Positions 8,179 through 16,680 of a stretch of 22,524 nt of DNA are shown here, in pieces. Position numbers and translations under genes: made by a program. The notes under the pieces were generated by a model that saw nothing but the letters and a program-made list of their open reading frames with translations, had not been told where the DNA came from and ran no database searches. The stretch's first letter is position 1. Every line of letters begins with the position of its first letter. Source of the DNA: an uncultured Prochlorococcus sp. (GTDB taxonomy: Bacteria > Cyanobacteriota > Cyanobacteriia > PCC-6307 > Cyanobiaceae); assembly GCA_902572065.1 (NCBI GenBank), contig CACGEL010000012.1, positions 1 through 22,524 on the forward strand, read 5' to 3'.

Positions 8179-8267
8179 CAAATTACTCTATTTGATTTGG
8201 ATATTTACTAAAAACATTTTCTGAAGTAACATCTATTGATCATAAAAAAATAAAGCAAAACTAAACT

Positions 8268-9356
8268 GTGAATACTACAAAAAAAAGAAGAGTTTTTCCT
8301 TTTACTGCAGTAATTGGTCAAGAAGAAATGAAATTAGCTCTTTTACTAAATGTTATAGATCCAAGAATTGGTGGAGTAATGATTATGGGTGATAGAGGTA
8401 CAGGTAAGTCTACAACTATTAGAGCTCTCGCAGATTTGTTGCCAGCAATAGATGTAGTTAAAGGCGATCCTTATAATAGTTCCCTTATTGATCCTGATTT
8501 GCAAAGTAAAGAAGTCCTGGAGAGACTTGTTCAAGGAGAAAGTTTAGAAAAAGATAAAAAACAAGTACCAATGATTGATTTGCCATTGGGCGCAACTGAA
8601 GACAGACTATGCGGGACTATCGATATAGAAAAGGCTTTAAGCGAGGGTATTAAAGCTTTTGAACCAGGATTATTAGCTAAAGCTAATAGAGGATTGTTAT
8701 ATGTAGACGAAGTTAATTTACTTGATGACCATTTGGTCGATGTTCTTTTAGATTCAGCAGCTTCTGGATGGAATACAGTTGAAAGAGAAGGAGTGTCAGT
8801 TAGGCATCCTGCAAGATTTGTACTTATTGGCTCTGGCAATCCAGAGGAGGGCGAACTTAGGCCTCAATTATTAGATAGGTTTGGTATGAGTGTTGAGGTT
8901 AAAACAGTTAGAGATGCAGAGTTAAGGGTTAAAGTTGTTGATCAGCGAACTTCTTTTGATGATAATCCAGATGAATTTTCAATAAATGTTGAGAAACAGC
9001 AGGATGAGCTTCAGCAAAAAGTTATTAAAGCTCAGGAGATATTAAATTCTGTTCAATTGGATGATGATCTTAGATTAAATATATCCGCAATATGTGGAGA
9101 ACTTGATGTTGATGGGTTAAGAGGAGATATTGTTACTAATCGATCTGCGAGAGCAATTGCTGCTTTTGAGGGGAGAACCGAAGTACAAGAAGATGATATC
9201 GCTAGAGTAATTACTTGTTCTTTAAGACATCGATTAAGAAAAGATCCTTTGGAGCAAGTTGATTCTGGAGAGAGGGTAATTCAGGCATTCTGCAAAGTCT
9301 TTGATTTAAATGAGAAAGATAACCTTTCTAAATTTCAATTGTCAACACAAGAGTAA
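8268..9356 (+). CDS. chlI: Magnesium chelatase ATPase subunit ChlI
   Basis: ChlI is the AAA+ motor of magnesium chelatase (ChlI-ChlD-ChlH), which inserts Mg2+ into protoporphyrin IX, the first committed step to chlorophyll. The 362 residues contain Walker [10 protein letters not shown] (41-49), Walker B LLYVDEVN (143-150), the sensor region [20 protein letters not shown] with the arginine finger, and a C-terminal helical lid. The start is a GTG at 8268, giving [20 protein letters not shown], which lines up with the family N-terminus. A 279-bp leader with a TATAAT box precedes it, so it probably heads the chlI-ruvC-5FCL-sufE-hom run. Nothing looks abnormal. Confidence 0.97.
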   Translation: MNTTKKRRVFPFTAVIGQEEMKLALLLNVIDPRIGGVMIMGDRGTGKSTTIRALADLLPAIDVVKGDPYNSSLIDPDLQSKEVLERLVQGESLEKDKKQVPMIDLPLGATEDRLCGTIDIEKALSEGIKAFEPGLLAKANRGLLYVDEVNLLDDHLVDVLLDSAASGWNTVEREGVSVRHPARFVLIGSGNPEEGELRPQLLDRFGMSVEVKTVRDAELRVKVVDQRTSFDDNPDEFSINVEKQQDELQQKVIKAQEILNSVQLDDDLRLNISAICGELDVDGLRGDIVTNRSARAIAAFEGRTEVQEDDIARVITCSLRHRLRKDPLEQVDSGERVIQAFCKVFDLNEKDNLSKFQLSTQE

Positions 9357-9360
9357 TAAA

Positions 9361-9834
9361 GTGAGGATTATTGGAATTGATCCAGGATTAGGAAGAGTTG
9401 GATATGGAATAATTGAAATACAAAATGAAAAGAAAAAATTTCTTGATTGTGGTGTAATTGAAACTAATAAAAATAAAAAAGAAGAGGATAGACTTTTTGA
9501 GATTTTTCAAGATATCAATACATTAATAGATCATTGGAAACCAGATATAGCTGCAGTAGAAAAGTTTTTCTTTTATAAATCTAGTACTACTATTAGCGTC
9601 GTTCAGGCTCGAGGTGTAATAATGATGGCATTAGCTTCCAAGAAAATCCAAGTTAGTGAATATGCACCTTCTCAGGTCAAGCTTACTATTGCAGGCTCTG
9701 GCAAAGCCTCAAAGAAAGAAGTTATTGAAGCAGTTATGTATAACTTAAATTTGAACTATGCACCAAAACCTGATGACTCTGCAGATGCACTAGCCATAGC
9801 TCTAACAAAAATAAATGAAGAAGGAATATTTTAG
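9361..9834 (+). CDS. ruvC: Holliday junction resolvase RuvC
   Basis: RuvC is the RNase H-fold endonuclease that cuts Holliday junctions made by RecA and moved by RuvAB. The start is the GTG at 9361, four bases after the chlI stop. An in-frame ATG at 9310 would lie inside chlI and add 17 unrelated residues. From the GTG the protein is 157 residues and begins with the family pattern [17 protein letters not shown]. The metal-binding acidic residues are visible: D7, E67 in VEKFFF, and D139 and D142 in [14 protein letters not shown]. The short gap to chlI suggests translational coupling. Confidence 0.95.
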   Translation: MRIIGIDPGLGRVGYGIIEIQNEKKKFLDCGVIETNKNKKEEDRLFEIFQDINTLIDHWKPDIAAVEKFFFYKSSTTISVVQARGVIMMALASKKIQVSEYAPSQVKLTIAGSGKASKKEVIEAVMYNLNLNYAPKPDDSADALAIALTKINEEGIF

Positions 9835-9844
9835 ATGTGAAATC

Positions 9845-10401
9845 ATGAATATCTCAGAAAAAAAGAACTATGAGAGGAGAAAATTTAAGAATTTAATGGA
9901 CAAAAGTTCTCCTTTTGATAGAAAAAAAGTAGAAATGAATGTGAAAATATATATTGAATCTCTTTTAAAAAAAGGCAAGCAGATTAATTATATAGGAATA
10001 TATTGGCCTATTAAAAATGAGGTTGATATAAGGAGTCTTAATGATACGTATTCATTAGCATTACCTAGATGTCATAAAAACAAAGAGCTTTTATTTTGTG
10101 AGTGGGATGGTACACAGTTAACTAAAGATTCAGAGGGAATACTTTCTCCTAATTCTTCTTTGAAATTAAGTTATAAAAGATAAGTATGATTTTCACACCT
10201 TGCCTTGCCGTTGATAAAGACTTAACAAGATTAGGTTATGGAGGGGGGTATTTTGATAGATTAAGAGAAGATATAAACTGGAGAGCTATTCCTTGCATTG
10301 GAGTATTAACTTCTGATTGCGTAAGTAATCATTCATTAACTAGAGCGGAGTGGGATATCCCTCTATCAGGCTTTATTACTGAAAAAGAAATATTAGTATA
10401 G
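9845..10401 (+). pseudogene. 5-formyltetrahydrofolate cyclo-ligase, one-base frameshift
   Basis: The enzyme converts 5-formyl-THF to 5,10-methenyl-THF with ATP, returning stored folate to one-carbon metabolism. The first part (ATG 9845, stop TAA at 10181-10183) carries the N-terminal half, including INYIGIYWPIKNEVDIR. The second half is in another frame from 10186 to 10401. It holds IFTPCLAVDK and the signature LTRLGYGGGYFDR. Adding a single A to the AAAA run at 10175-10178 joins the halves as SYKKISMIFTPCLAVD, giving about 186 residues, the normal length. The break may therefore be a sequencing error or a recent real mutation. The ATG at 9845 was preferred over an in-frame ATG at 9815 that lies inside ruvC. 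The second half has its own ATG at 10186. Confidence 0.85.
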
Positions 10402-10439
10402 TCTGTAATTGATTTTTAATTTTTAAAAGTTGTTTAAGA

Positions 10440-10862
10440 ATGGAAAACAAAGATACATATATTAATTTGTTTAAGCAAGTAGAGAAGCTTAAAAATTCAG
10501 ATGATCCTAAAAGAAAATATGAATATATTTTGTGGCTAGGTAAAAAGTTGAAAGTTCCAAATAACACTATTTTAATTCCAGAAAATAAAGTTCAAGGATG
10601 TGTCTCTGAAGTCTTTGTTAAAGCAAGCTTTCAAGAAGGAAAACTTTATTGGGAAGGTTATTCTGATGCTCTTATAACAAAGGGTTTATTAGCCTTTCTT
10701 ATCAGTGGAATGAACGATTTGACACCAAAAGAAGTCGTGAATTTAGATAACAAATTTATAGAGGAAACTGGCTTAAAATCAAGCTTAACCCCATCAAGAT
10801 CTAATGGGTTTTTAAATATACTTCTGAAAATGCAGTCTCAGGCCAATGATTTTTTGTCTTAA
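10440..10862 (+). CDS. sufE: SufE-like cysteine desulfuration protein
   Basis: SufE accepts sulfur from the cysteine desulfurase SufS and passes it to the SufBCD scaffold for Fe-S cluster assembly, a heavy demand in a photosynthetic cell. The 140-residue protein has the family core: KYEYILWLGKKL, then the active cysteine C54 in KVQGCVSEVFV, then YSDALITKGLLAFLISGMND. C54 sits where the sulfur-accepting cysteine of SufE lies. It is the fourth gene of the chlI run, 38 bp after the cyclo-ligase gene. The suf operon itself is not in the window. Confidence 0.93.
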   Translation: MENKDTYINLFKQVEKLKNSDDPKRKYEYILWLGKKLKVPNNTILIPENKVQGCVSEVFVKASFQEGKLYWEGYSDALITKGLLAFLISGMNDLTPKEVVNLDNKFIEETGLKSSLTPSRSNGFLNILLKMQSQANDFLS

Positions 10863-10900
10863 TAATATTATAAAATTTAATTTATAATAAAAAGTAAAAA

Positions 10901-12202
10901 ATGCGAAAATGTAAAATTGGGATAATAGGTTTTGGAACCGTAGGTAAAGGTATTTATAACATCTTAAAATCGAAAAATGACTTTCATCCTATTTTAAATG
11001 AAATTGAAATTGTAGGAATAGCGGTTAAAAATATTAATAAAAAAAGGGATATTAAATTAGAAAATAAACTTTTAATAAATGATCCTTATAAATTAATTGA
11101 CGATCCTAATGTTGATGTAATTGTAGAGGTGATGGGTGGTACAGATATAGCTAAGGATATTATTATAAAATCTTTAAAGGCTCGAAAATCTGTAGTTACT
11201 GCAAATAAAGCAGTAATTGCAAGATATGGTAGTGAAATTTATGCTATGGCAGCTAAGTATGGAGTTTATGTATTAACAGAAGCAGCAGTATGTGGAGGTA
11301 TACCAATAATTGAACCTTTAAAAAGATCTCTTAAAAGTAATCAAATAAATAAAATTGTTGGGATAATAAATGGCACAACAAATTTTATTCTTACCAAAAT
11401 GACAAATGAAAAAGCCGATTATAAGGAGACACTAAAATTAGCTCAAGAACTAGGGTTCGCAGAATTTGATCCTACTGCTGATGTTGAAGGTCATGATGCG
11501 GCTGATAAGATTTCAATTCTTACTGAACTTGCATTTGGAGGTGAAATTAATAGAGATTCAATTAGTACAGAGGGTATTGAAAAAATAAATATTAAAGATA
11601 TTGAATATGCAAATAAATTAGGTTTTGAAATAAAACTTTTAGCCTTCTCCGAAAGAAATCATATAAATAACAAAAACTCTCTATCCCTAAATATTTGGGT
11701 AGCCCCCTCTCTAATCCCCAAAACTCATCCTTTGGCAACGGTTGGTGGAGTAAACAATGCCATTCTTATAGAGGCCTCGCCATTAGGGGAAATAATGTTA
11801 TATGGCCCAGGCGCAGGCAGTGGTCCAACTGCAGCTTCTGTTGTATCAGATATCTTAACTCTTAATGCTTCATTATCAAAAAATATATCTTCAATAGATC
11901 CTTTATTAGCTTCTAATTATTGGAGAGAATGCCATATTGTTGATTTTAATCAAATATCAAAAAAGAATTATCTCAGAATTATTTGTCTTGATACTCCAGG
12001 TGTGATTGGTAAGATTGGGGATCTTTTTGGCAAAAATGATGTTTCAATAGAATCAATTGTTCAACTAGATGCAAGTGAGAATAAAGCAGAAATTATTGTG
12101 ATCACTCATGAAGTTTCAAATGGTAAATTTGAAAAATCAAAGGAGGAAATAAATCTTCTTTCTGAAGTCGAAATAATTGCTAGCCAATTAAGTTGTATTT
12201 AA
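10901..12202 (+). CDS. hom: Homoserine dehydrogenase
   Basis: Hom reduces aspartate semialdehyde to homoserine, the branch towards threonine and methionine. The 433 residues show an N-terminal NAD(P)-binding Rossmann domain with GFGTVGKG (G10, G12, G15), the conserved VTANKAVIA block and the catalytic-region signature GIINGTTNFILTKM. A C-terminal ACT domain (about 350-430, RIICLDTPGVIGKIGDLF) is the usual site of threonine feedback control. The layout is that of monofunctional bacterial Hom, with no aspartokinase fusion. It begins at ATG 38 bp after sufE and appears intact. Confidence 0.96.
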   Translation: MRKCKIGIIGFGTVGKGIYNILKSKNDFHPILNEIEIVGIAVKNINKKRDIKLENKLLINDPYKLIDDPNVDVIVEVMGGTDIAKDIIIKSLKARKSVVTANKAVIARYGSEIYAMAAKYGVYVLTEAAVCGGIPIIEPLKRSLKSNQINKIVGIINGTTNFILTKMTNEKADYKETLKLAQELGFAEFDPTADVEGHDAADKISILTELAFGGEINRDSISTEGIEKINIKDIEYANKLGFEIKLLAFSERNHINNKNSLSLNIWVAPSLIPKTHPLATVGGVNNAILIEASPLGEIMLYGPGAGSGPTAASVVSDILTLNASLSKNISSIDPLLASNYWRECHIVDFNQISKKNYLRIICLDTPGVIGKIGDLFGKNDVSIESIVQLDASENKAEIIVITHEVSNGKFEKSKEEINLLSEVEIIASQLSCI

Positions 12203-12264
12203 AAAAAATATTTGCAAATCTCTCCTTATCTTGTTAAACCGAAGAAAGGAAATATACTTTAATA

Positions 12265-12525
12265 ATGAATTTTTCGAAATCAATAGAAAGTAAAAATAAT
12301 TATAAATTTAATTCTAATGAAAGTTCTAAAAATCTATATAAAGGGGCTTGTGTGAAAATTAAAAACAGTCAAAAAACATTTCAGGTCGTAGGCATCAATC
12401 CAAAGAGTAAAGTTTGTTGGATAAGAGAGTGGCCTTTTGCTTTAGAAGTAAAGAAAACATTTTCTTTGGAAATTAATCAGATAACATTACAAACATTTTG
12501 CTCTAAAATTGTTAGTGAAAAGTAA
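12265..12525 (+). CDS. Small protein of unknown function (86 aa)
   Basis: I do not recognise a named family. The frame opens with ATG, preceded by an AGAAAGGA sequence about 15 bases upstream. The first 27 residues are polar and asparagine/serine-rich with no membrane segment. The rest looks like a compact beta-rich domain of about 50 residues: GACVKIKNSQKTFQVVGINP, VCWIREWPFALEV, and ITLQTFC. The pattern resembles small cyanobacterial proteins with a Cys-Trp-x-Arg-Glu-Trp core, known to me only as conserved hypotheticals. It lies between hom and the ABC transporter gene, 62 bp and 19 bp away respectively, and may be cotranscribed with either. A soluble cytosolic protein is the best guess. 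Confidence 0.75.
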   Translation: MNFSKSIESKNNYKFNSNESSKNLYKGACVKIKNSQKTFQVVGINPKSKVCWIREWPFALEVKKTFSLEINQITLQTFCSKIVSEK

Positions 12526-12544
12526 AATTTCTAAAAAATAAAAA

Positions 12545-14116
12545 ATGCATAATAATTTTTTAATATCTATATTAATTTTCTTAATTTCATTAACTCAGTA
12601 TTCATGCGTTTCTAGTAATAAATCTAAAAGAATTATTGTTGCAAGTTCAGGTAAAATAGAATCTTTAGATCCTGCCAGGGCAAATACTCTGAAATCAATT
12701 CAACTATTAAGTGCTCTTGGAGATACTTTATATGAACTGAATTCCAATGGAGAATTAATTCCTGAATTAGCATCTGGGATGCCTGTTTTTTCAAAGGATA
12801 AACTTCAAATAATAATTAATCTAAGAAGGAATGTTCTTTTTCATGACGGTACTAAATTTAATTCAAAAGCGATAAAGTTTTCTTTTGATAGATTTAAAAG
12901 AATTGGAACAATGAATTATATTTTGGGTAATAAAATTAAATCAATAGAAACACCAAACGAATATAGGGTAATCATTAATTTAAATAAGCCTTCTAGTTCT
13001 GTTAATGGTTTACTTACAGCTGTAAATTTGACACCCATTTCACCGACTTTTTATAAAGACTACTCTGATAAATTTTTAAACGATAAATTTATTGGTACTG
13101 GTAAGTATATATTAAATAGATTTTCAAATGAAATTCAGATAATTGATCCAAATTTAAATTATTGGGGTGATAAACCTAATAATGAAGGAATTAGTTTTAT
13201 TGGATATTCCAATTCTTCTTCTCTTTTCGGGGCTTTAAAAAGTAAACAAATTGATGTTCTTTTATCAAACTCAATCGATGATAGTCAAAGAAATAATTTA
13301 AATTCGCTAAGCAAAAACAAAGAAATTAAAGAGGGAAATAGTCCTGCAACTGAAATAAGTTTTATTAGTCTTAGAACTAATTCTTATCCATTAAATAATC
13401 GAAATGTTAGGTTGGCGATTGCTAAAAGTCTTAATAGGGAATTAATTAGCAATAAAGTGAGTTATGGATTAAGACAACCAACAAGATCACTTGTCCCTAC
13501 AATTTTAAAAAGAAATAAAAAGGAATTATGGCCAGAATATGATCCTATAGAAGCAAAAGTTTTACTACAAAGAGAAGGATTTTGTAATGGTAATATTTTA
13601 GATTTTCCTCTTACTTATCGATCTAATGTACCTGCCGATAAACTTATTGCGCTTTCTTGGCAAGAAGATATAAAAAATATTTTGAATGATTGTATTGATA
13701 TTCAACTAAATGGGGTAGAGTCCACAACAATTTATAAAAATCTCAATTTAGGTATATACACAGCAGTTATTCTTGATTGGACAGGTGCTTATTCTGATCC
13801 AGAGGCATACCTAACTCCTCTTCTAAGTTGCAGTGAGTTAGATGGTGAAAGTTGTAAAAAAGGAGAATCAGTTTATAGCGGTAGTTTTTGGGGATCAAAT
13901 AGAGTAGAGGATTTATTTATTGAGAGCGAAAATATCTATGGGAGCCAAAGGTTAGCTAAATTAATTGAGATTGAGTTGATAGCTTCAGAATCAATACCTT
14001 ATATTCCGATATGGATTTCCTCTCAAAAAGCTTGGTCTCAAAATGAAGTGTCAAAACCTATTTTTAATGGTGCAGGAATAATTTCAATGAGTGATCTTGA
14101 ATTTATCAATGAGTAG
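12545..14116 (+). CDS. ABC transporter substrate-binding protein, peptide type (SBP_bac_5)
   Basis: This is a periplasmic binding protein of the oligopeptide/dipeptide/nickel class (family 5). The 523 residues begin with a hydrophobic signal segment ending at C21 (SLTQYSC). The cysteine suggests a lipoprotein anchor, although the residues before it are not a canonical lipobox. The mature part begins with SSGKIESLDPARANTLKS and has the family features FHDGTKFNSKAIKFSFDR and GTGKYIL, plus the late PYIPIWISSQKAW. The ligand cannot be read from sequence: peptides, nickel chelates and other small solutes are all seen in this family. Its stop overlaps the start of the permease gene by eight bases, so the two are translated together. 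No ATPase gene is nearby. Confidence 0.88.
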   Translation: MHNNFLISILIFLISLTQYSCVSSNKSKRIIVASSGKIESLDPARANTLKSIQLLSALGDTLYELNSNGELIPELASGMPVFSKDKLQIIINLRRNVLFHDGTKFNSKAIKFSFDRFKRIGTMNYILGNKIKSIETPNEYRVIINLNKPSSSVNGLLTAVNLTPISPTFYKDYSDKFLNDKFIGTGKYILNRFSNEIQIIDPNLNYWGDKPNNEGISFIGYSNSSSLFGALKSKQIDVLLSNSIDDSQRNNLNSLSKNKEIKEGNSPATEISFISLRTNSYPLNNRNVRLAIAKSLNRELISNKVSYGLRQPTRSLVPTILKRNKKELWPEYDPIEAKVLLQREGFCNGNILDFPLTYRSNVPADKLIALSWQEDIKNILNDCIDIQLNGVESTTIYKNLNLGIYTAVILDWTGAYSDPEAYLTPLLSCSELDGESCKKGESVYSGSFWGSNRVEDLFIESENIYGSQRLAKLIEIELIASESIPYIPIWISSQKAWSQNEVSKPIFNGAGIISMSDLEFINE

Positions 14117-15131
14117 AGAACTAAATAAACTTTTTAAATACTCTTTATTAAAAATCTTTTTAGTACCTTTAATGTTGTGGATAATATCTACATTGGTTTT
14201 TATTTTGTTGCGAGTTGCTCCAGGAGATCCCGTTGATGCAATTCTAGGATCTGGTGCAAATGAAGCTTCAAGGGAAATTCTTCGAGATAAATTAGGATTA
14301 AGTGAATCCCTTCTGAGTCAATATTTATCTTACATTAATAATATCTTGCACTTAAATTTTGGTGAATCTTTAAGTACTCAAGAACCAGTTCTTGATATTA
14401 TCCTCAAGTCATTGCCAGCAAGTCTTGAACTAGGTATCTTCTCAATATTATTTGCAATCTTAATTGGCTTTCCTTTAGGTTTTGTAGGTTTAAAAAATAA
14501 AGGGAAAAAGGGAGACTACATAGTTAGAATAATTGGAATTTCTTCATATGCAATTCCGCCATTCTGGGGCGCAATGTTAGCTCAATTAATATTCTCGGTA
14601 AATTTTAGAATTTTTCCAATTGGTGGTAGATTTCCAATAATGCACAGCCAACCTCAAATAACAGGCTTTTTAGTTCTAGATAGTCTTCTTGATAATAATC
14701 TTATCTATTTGAGAGATAGCTTATACCATCTCGCACTTCCCTCCTTAACACTCGGGTTTCTTTTAAGTGGAATTTTCAGTAGATCTTTAAGGCTAAATTT
14801 AGAAAAAACAATAAAAAGCGATTATGTTAATGCATCTTTATGCAGAGGAATCACAGGCAGAAAAATTATCTTAAATCACGCTTTGCCTAATGCACTTTTG
14901 CCTATTGTTACTATTTCTGGTTTAACAATAGCTTCTTTGGCAGGAGGAGCACTTCTTTTTGAAGTTACTTTTTCCTGGCCTGGTATAGCTTTAAGATTAC
15001 ATGAAGCAATTTCTCAACGTGATTATACGGTGGTTCAAGGAATAGTAATTATTACTTCTTTATTAATAGTTTCGTTGAATCTTTTTGTAGATATCTTTAT
15101 TGCTTTATTAGACCCAAGAATTGAATACTAA
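14109..15131 (+). CDS. ABC transporter permease, DppB/OppB type
   Basis: This is an inner-membrane permease subunit that works with the preceding binding protein. I chose the ATG at 14109, inside the overlap ATGAGTAG with the upstream stop, over the in-frame ATG at 14091; this gives 340 residues starting MSRELNKLFKYSL. Features in order are TM1 (about 17-37, LWIISTLVFILLRVAPGDP, the DppB-type 'RxxPGDP' signature), a periplasmic loop with LGL and LNFGESL, then five further membrane spans. The EAA coupling motif is DYVNASLCRGITGRKIILNHALPNA in part (about residues 239-263), which contacts an ATPase. A DppC-type partner and ATPases are absent here and must be encoded elsewhere. Its end overlaps the convergent hydrolase gene by four bases. 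Confidence 0.92.
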   Translation: MSRELNKLFKYSLLKIFLVPLMLWIISTLVFILLRVAPGDPVDAILGSGANEASREILRDKLGLSESLLSQYLSYINNILHLNFGESLSTQEPVLDIILKSLPASLELGIFSILFAILIGFPLGFVGLKNKGKKGDYIVRIIGISSYAIPPFWGAMLAQLIFSVNFRIFPIGGRFPIMHSQPQITGFLVLDSLLDNNLIYLRDSLYHLALPSLTLGFLLSGIFSRSLRLNLEKTIKSDYVNASLCRGITGRKIILNHALPNALLPIVTISGLTIASLAGGALLFEVTFSWPGIALRLHEAISQRDYTVVQGIVIITSLLIVSLNLFVDIFIALLDPRIEY

Positions 15132-16678
15132 TTTTTAATAACTTGTTTTAATGTTTTTCTATCTAAAATATGAAAATCAAGATTACTCTCTCTTTGATTT
15201 TTTATGATTCTAATGCTTTCATTATTTTTTAAATTTTCGAGGAATTCAACTATAACTTTTAATGATAAATTTTGAACTAAGTTAGGATTAGATCCAACAA
15301 AAGATTCATTAATCTTAAAGATATCAATATTTTCTGAATTATCATTATTTATTCTTATTGGAGAGAAATGAGTTGCCCCCTCAATAATTAAAAATCTATT
15401 TAAAGGATTAGAAGTGGTAGAAAGAAATACTTTGAATTGTTCGCTTATTAAAGGGGTAATAAGATCAAAGGTCCCTCCAATAAATAGTACTGGCATTTCA
15501 ATTCCAGAATCTTTTTCTTTTGGCCAGATTACGCTGCCGAAAGAATTTAATCCTATAAATCCATTTGCCTTCTTTAAATTATTTATTTCAGGTAATGGGA
15601 TTTCTTTTAGTTGGCATTGAAGTAGTTTTGATAAATTTGTTACTGCAAAATCTTTTAAAGCTAAGTTACATCGATTAGTGAAATTTTCTTTAGGTAAATT
15701 ACCTTCATATAAAAGAGCTATTAAAGCACCTAAGGAATGCCCCATTAAAATATAAGAATTATTTGCTAATCCAAATCCACCATTGTTATGTTTTTTTATT
15801 ACTGCATCTAAATCTTTAATACGATATGAGAAAAATTCTGCACTACTTGGAATGCTATTCTTGCCTTCTAGGGCCTCTAAAATAGCCTTAGAATTACTTC
15901 CTTTATGGTCTATAAATAATATAGGCCAACCTCTCTTACTTAATTCGATACCGAGCCATCTGAAATTATTAATATCTCCTCCTAGTCCTGGCATAAATAT
16001 AATTAGATCATTTTCAGAGATGTCATTGTTATTTTTCCATATTTCAACTTTTAAAGGCTCAACTCGATGGGAAGTATAAATTTTCTTACTAACTTTTATA
16101 ATATCTGAATCATATTTATTTACCCTATTTGAAAAGTTATTATTAGTTTTTTCTAGTGAATTTAATTTAAGAATTAGATTTTGTTGCATTGCAAGCTCTT
16201 TTTTCCATGAAGAAATTATCGAAATTAGATTATCTACATCTAAAGATATTTCTTCTGAAGGTAAAGCCTTTAGTATGTCTAAAGTTGTAACTTCTTTTTT
16301 ATCTTCCAACAAATTTTCTATAGTATTATAGACTTCAATACCATCTTTATCATTTGGTACCAAAATAGTATTACTTAATTCTGAAAGAATATTTCTACCA
16401 ACCCAACTTCTCAGTAATTCTCTGTTTAAACTTACTTCTTTAAAAATAGGGAACTTTAGGAATTTTGACAACTCAAGTACTTTTAAATATCCATTTTGCT
16501 TAAACCAATCAATTACTTCTGTAGAATTATTTCTAGATTCTTCAAAGTTCGTTAACTGATCTATAGTCAAAGGGATTAACATCTCCTCGAATAAAACATT
16601 TATCTTTTCAGCAGCCTTGGATTGATTAGCTGAATATAAGTTAAAAAAAATTAAAAAAATTACAAAAATGAATTTCAA
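15128..16678 (-). CDS. Alpha/beta hydrolase with N-terminal DUF1400
   Basis: This is a predicted exported or lumenal esterase-like hydrolase of a cyanobacterial family. The 516-residue protein starts at a TTG (16678) followed by a signal peptide (about 1-23: a lysine, a hydrophobic run, then NQSKAAEK). A stop codon three codons upstream in frame leaves no better start. Residues about 24-160 fit the DUF1400 region, a helical cap typical of cyanobacterial lipase-like proteins. The hydrolase core follows, with IIFMPGLGGD (226-235), the nucleophile elbow GHSLG (S315), the acid D405 in GGTFDLITP, and H437 in EGATHF. The substrate is unknown. Its start faces the MFS transporter start with only two bases between them. 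Confidence 0.85.
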   Translation of the reverse strand: MKFIFVIFLIFFNLYSANQSKAAEKINVLFEEMLIPLTIDQLTNFEESRNNSTEVIDWFKQNGYLKVLELSKFLKFPIFKEVSLNRELLRSWVGRNILSELSNTILVPNDKDGIEVYNTIENLLEDKKEVTTLDILKALPSEEISLDVDNLISIISSWKKELAMQQNLILKLNSLEKTNNNFSNRVNKYDSDIIKVSKKIYTSHRVEPLKVEIWKNNNDISENDLIIFMPGLGGDINNFRWLGIELSKRGWPILFIDHKGSNSKAILEALEGKNSIPSSAEFFSYRIKDLDAVIKKHNNGGFGLANNSYILMGHSLGALIALLYEGNLPKENFTNRCNLALKDFAVTNLSKLLQCQLKEIPLPEINNLKKANGFIGLNSFGSVIWPKEKDSGIEMPVLFIGGTFDLITPLISEQFKVFLSTTSNPLNRFLIIEGATHFSPIRINNDNSENIDIFKINESFVGSNPNLVQNLSLKVIVEFLENLKNNESIRIIKNQRESNLDFHILDRKTLKQVIKN

Positions 16679-16680
16679 TT

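Noticed and set aside
8346..8839. Open frames antisense to chlI
   Set aside because: They mirror a strongly conserved ATPase gene and lack any domain.
9310..9360. An earlier ATG start for RuvC within the end of chlI
   Set aside because: The added residues lie inside chlI and are unlike RuvC; the GTG at 9361 gives the exact family N-terminus.
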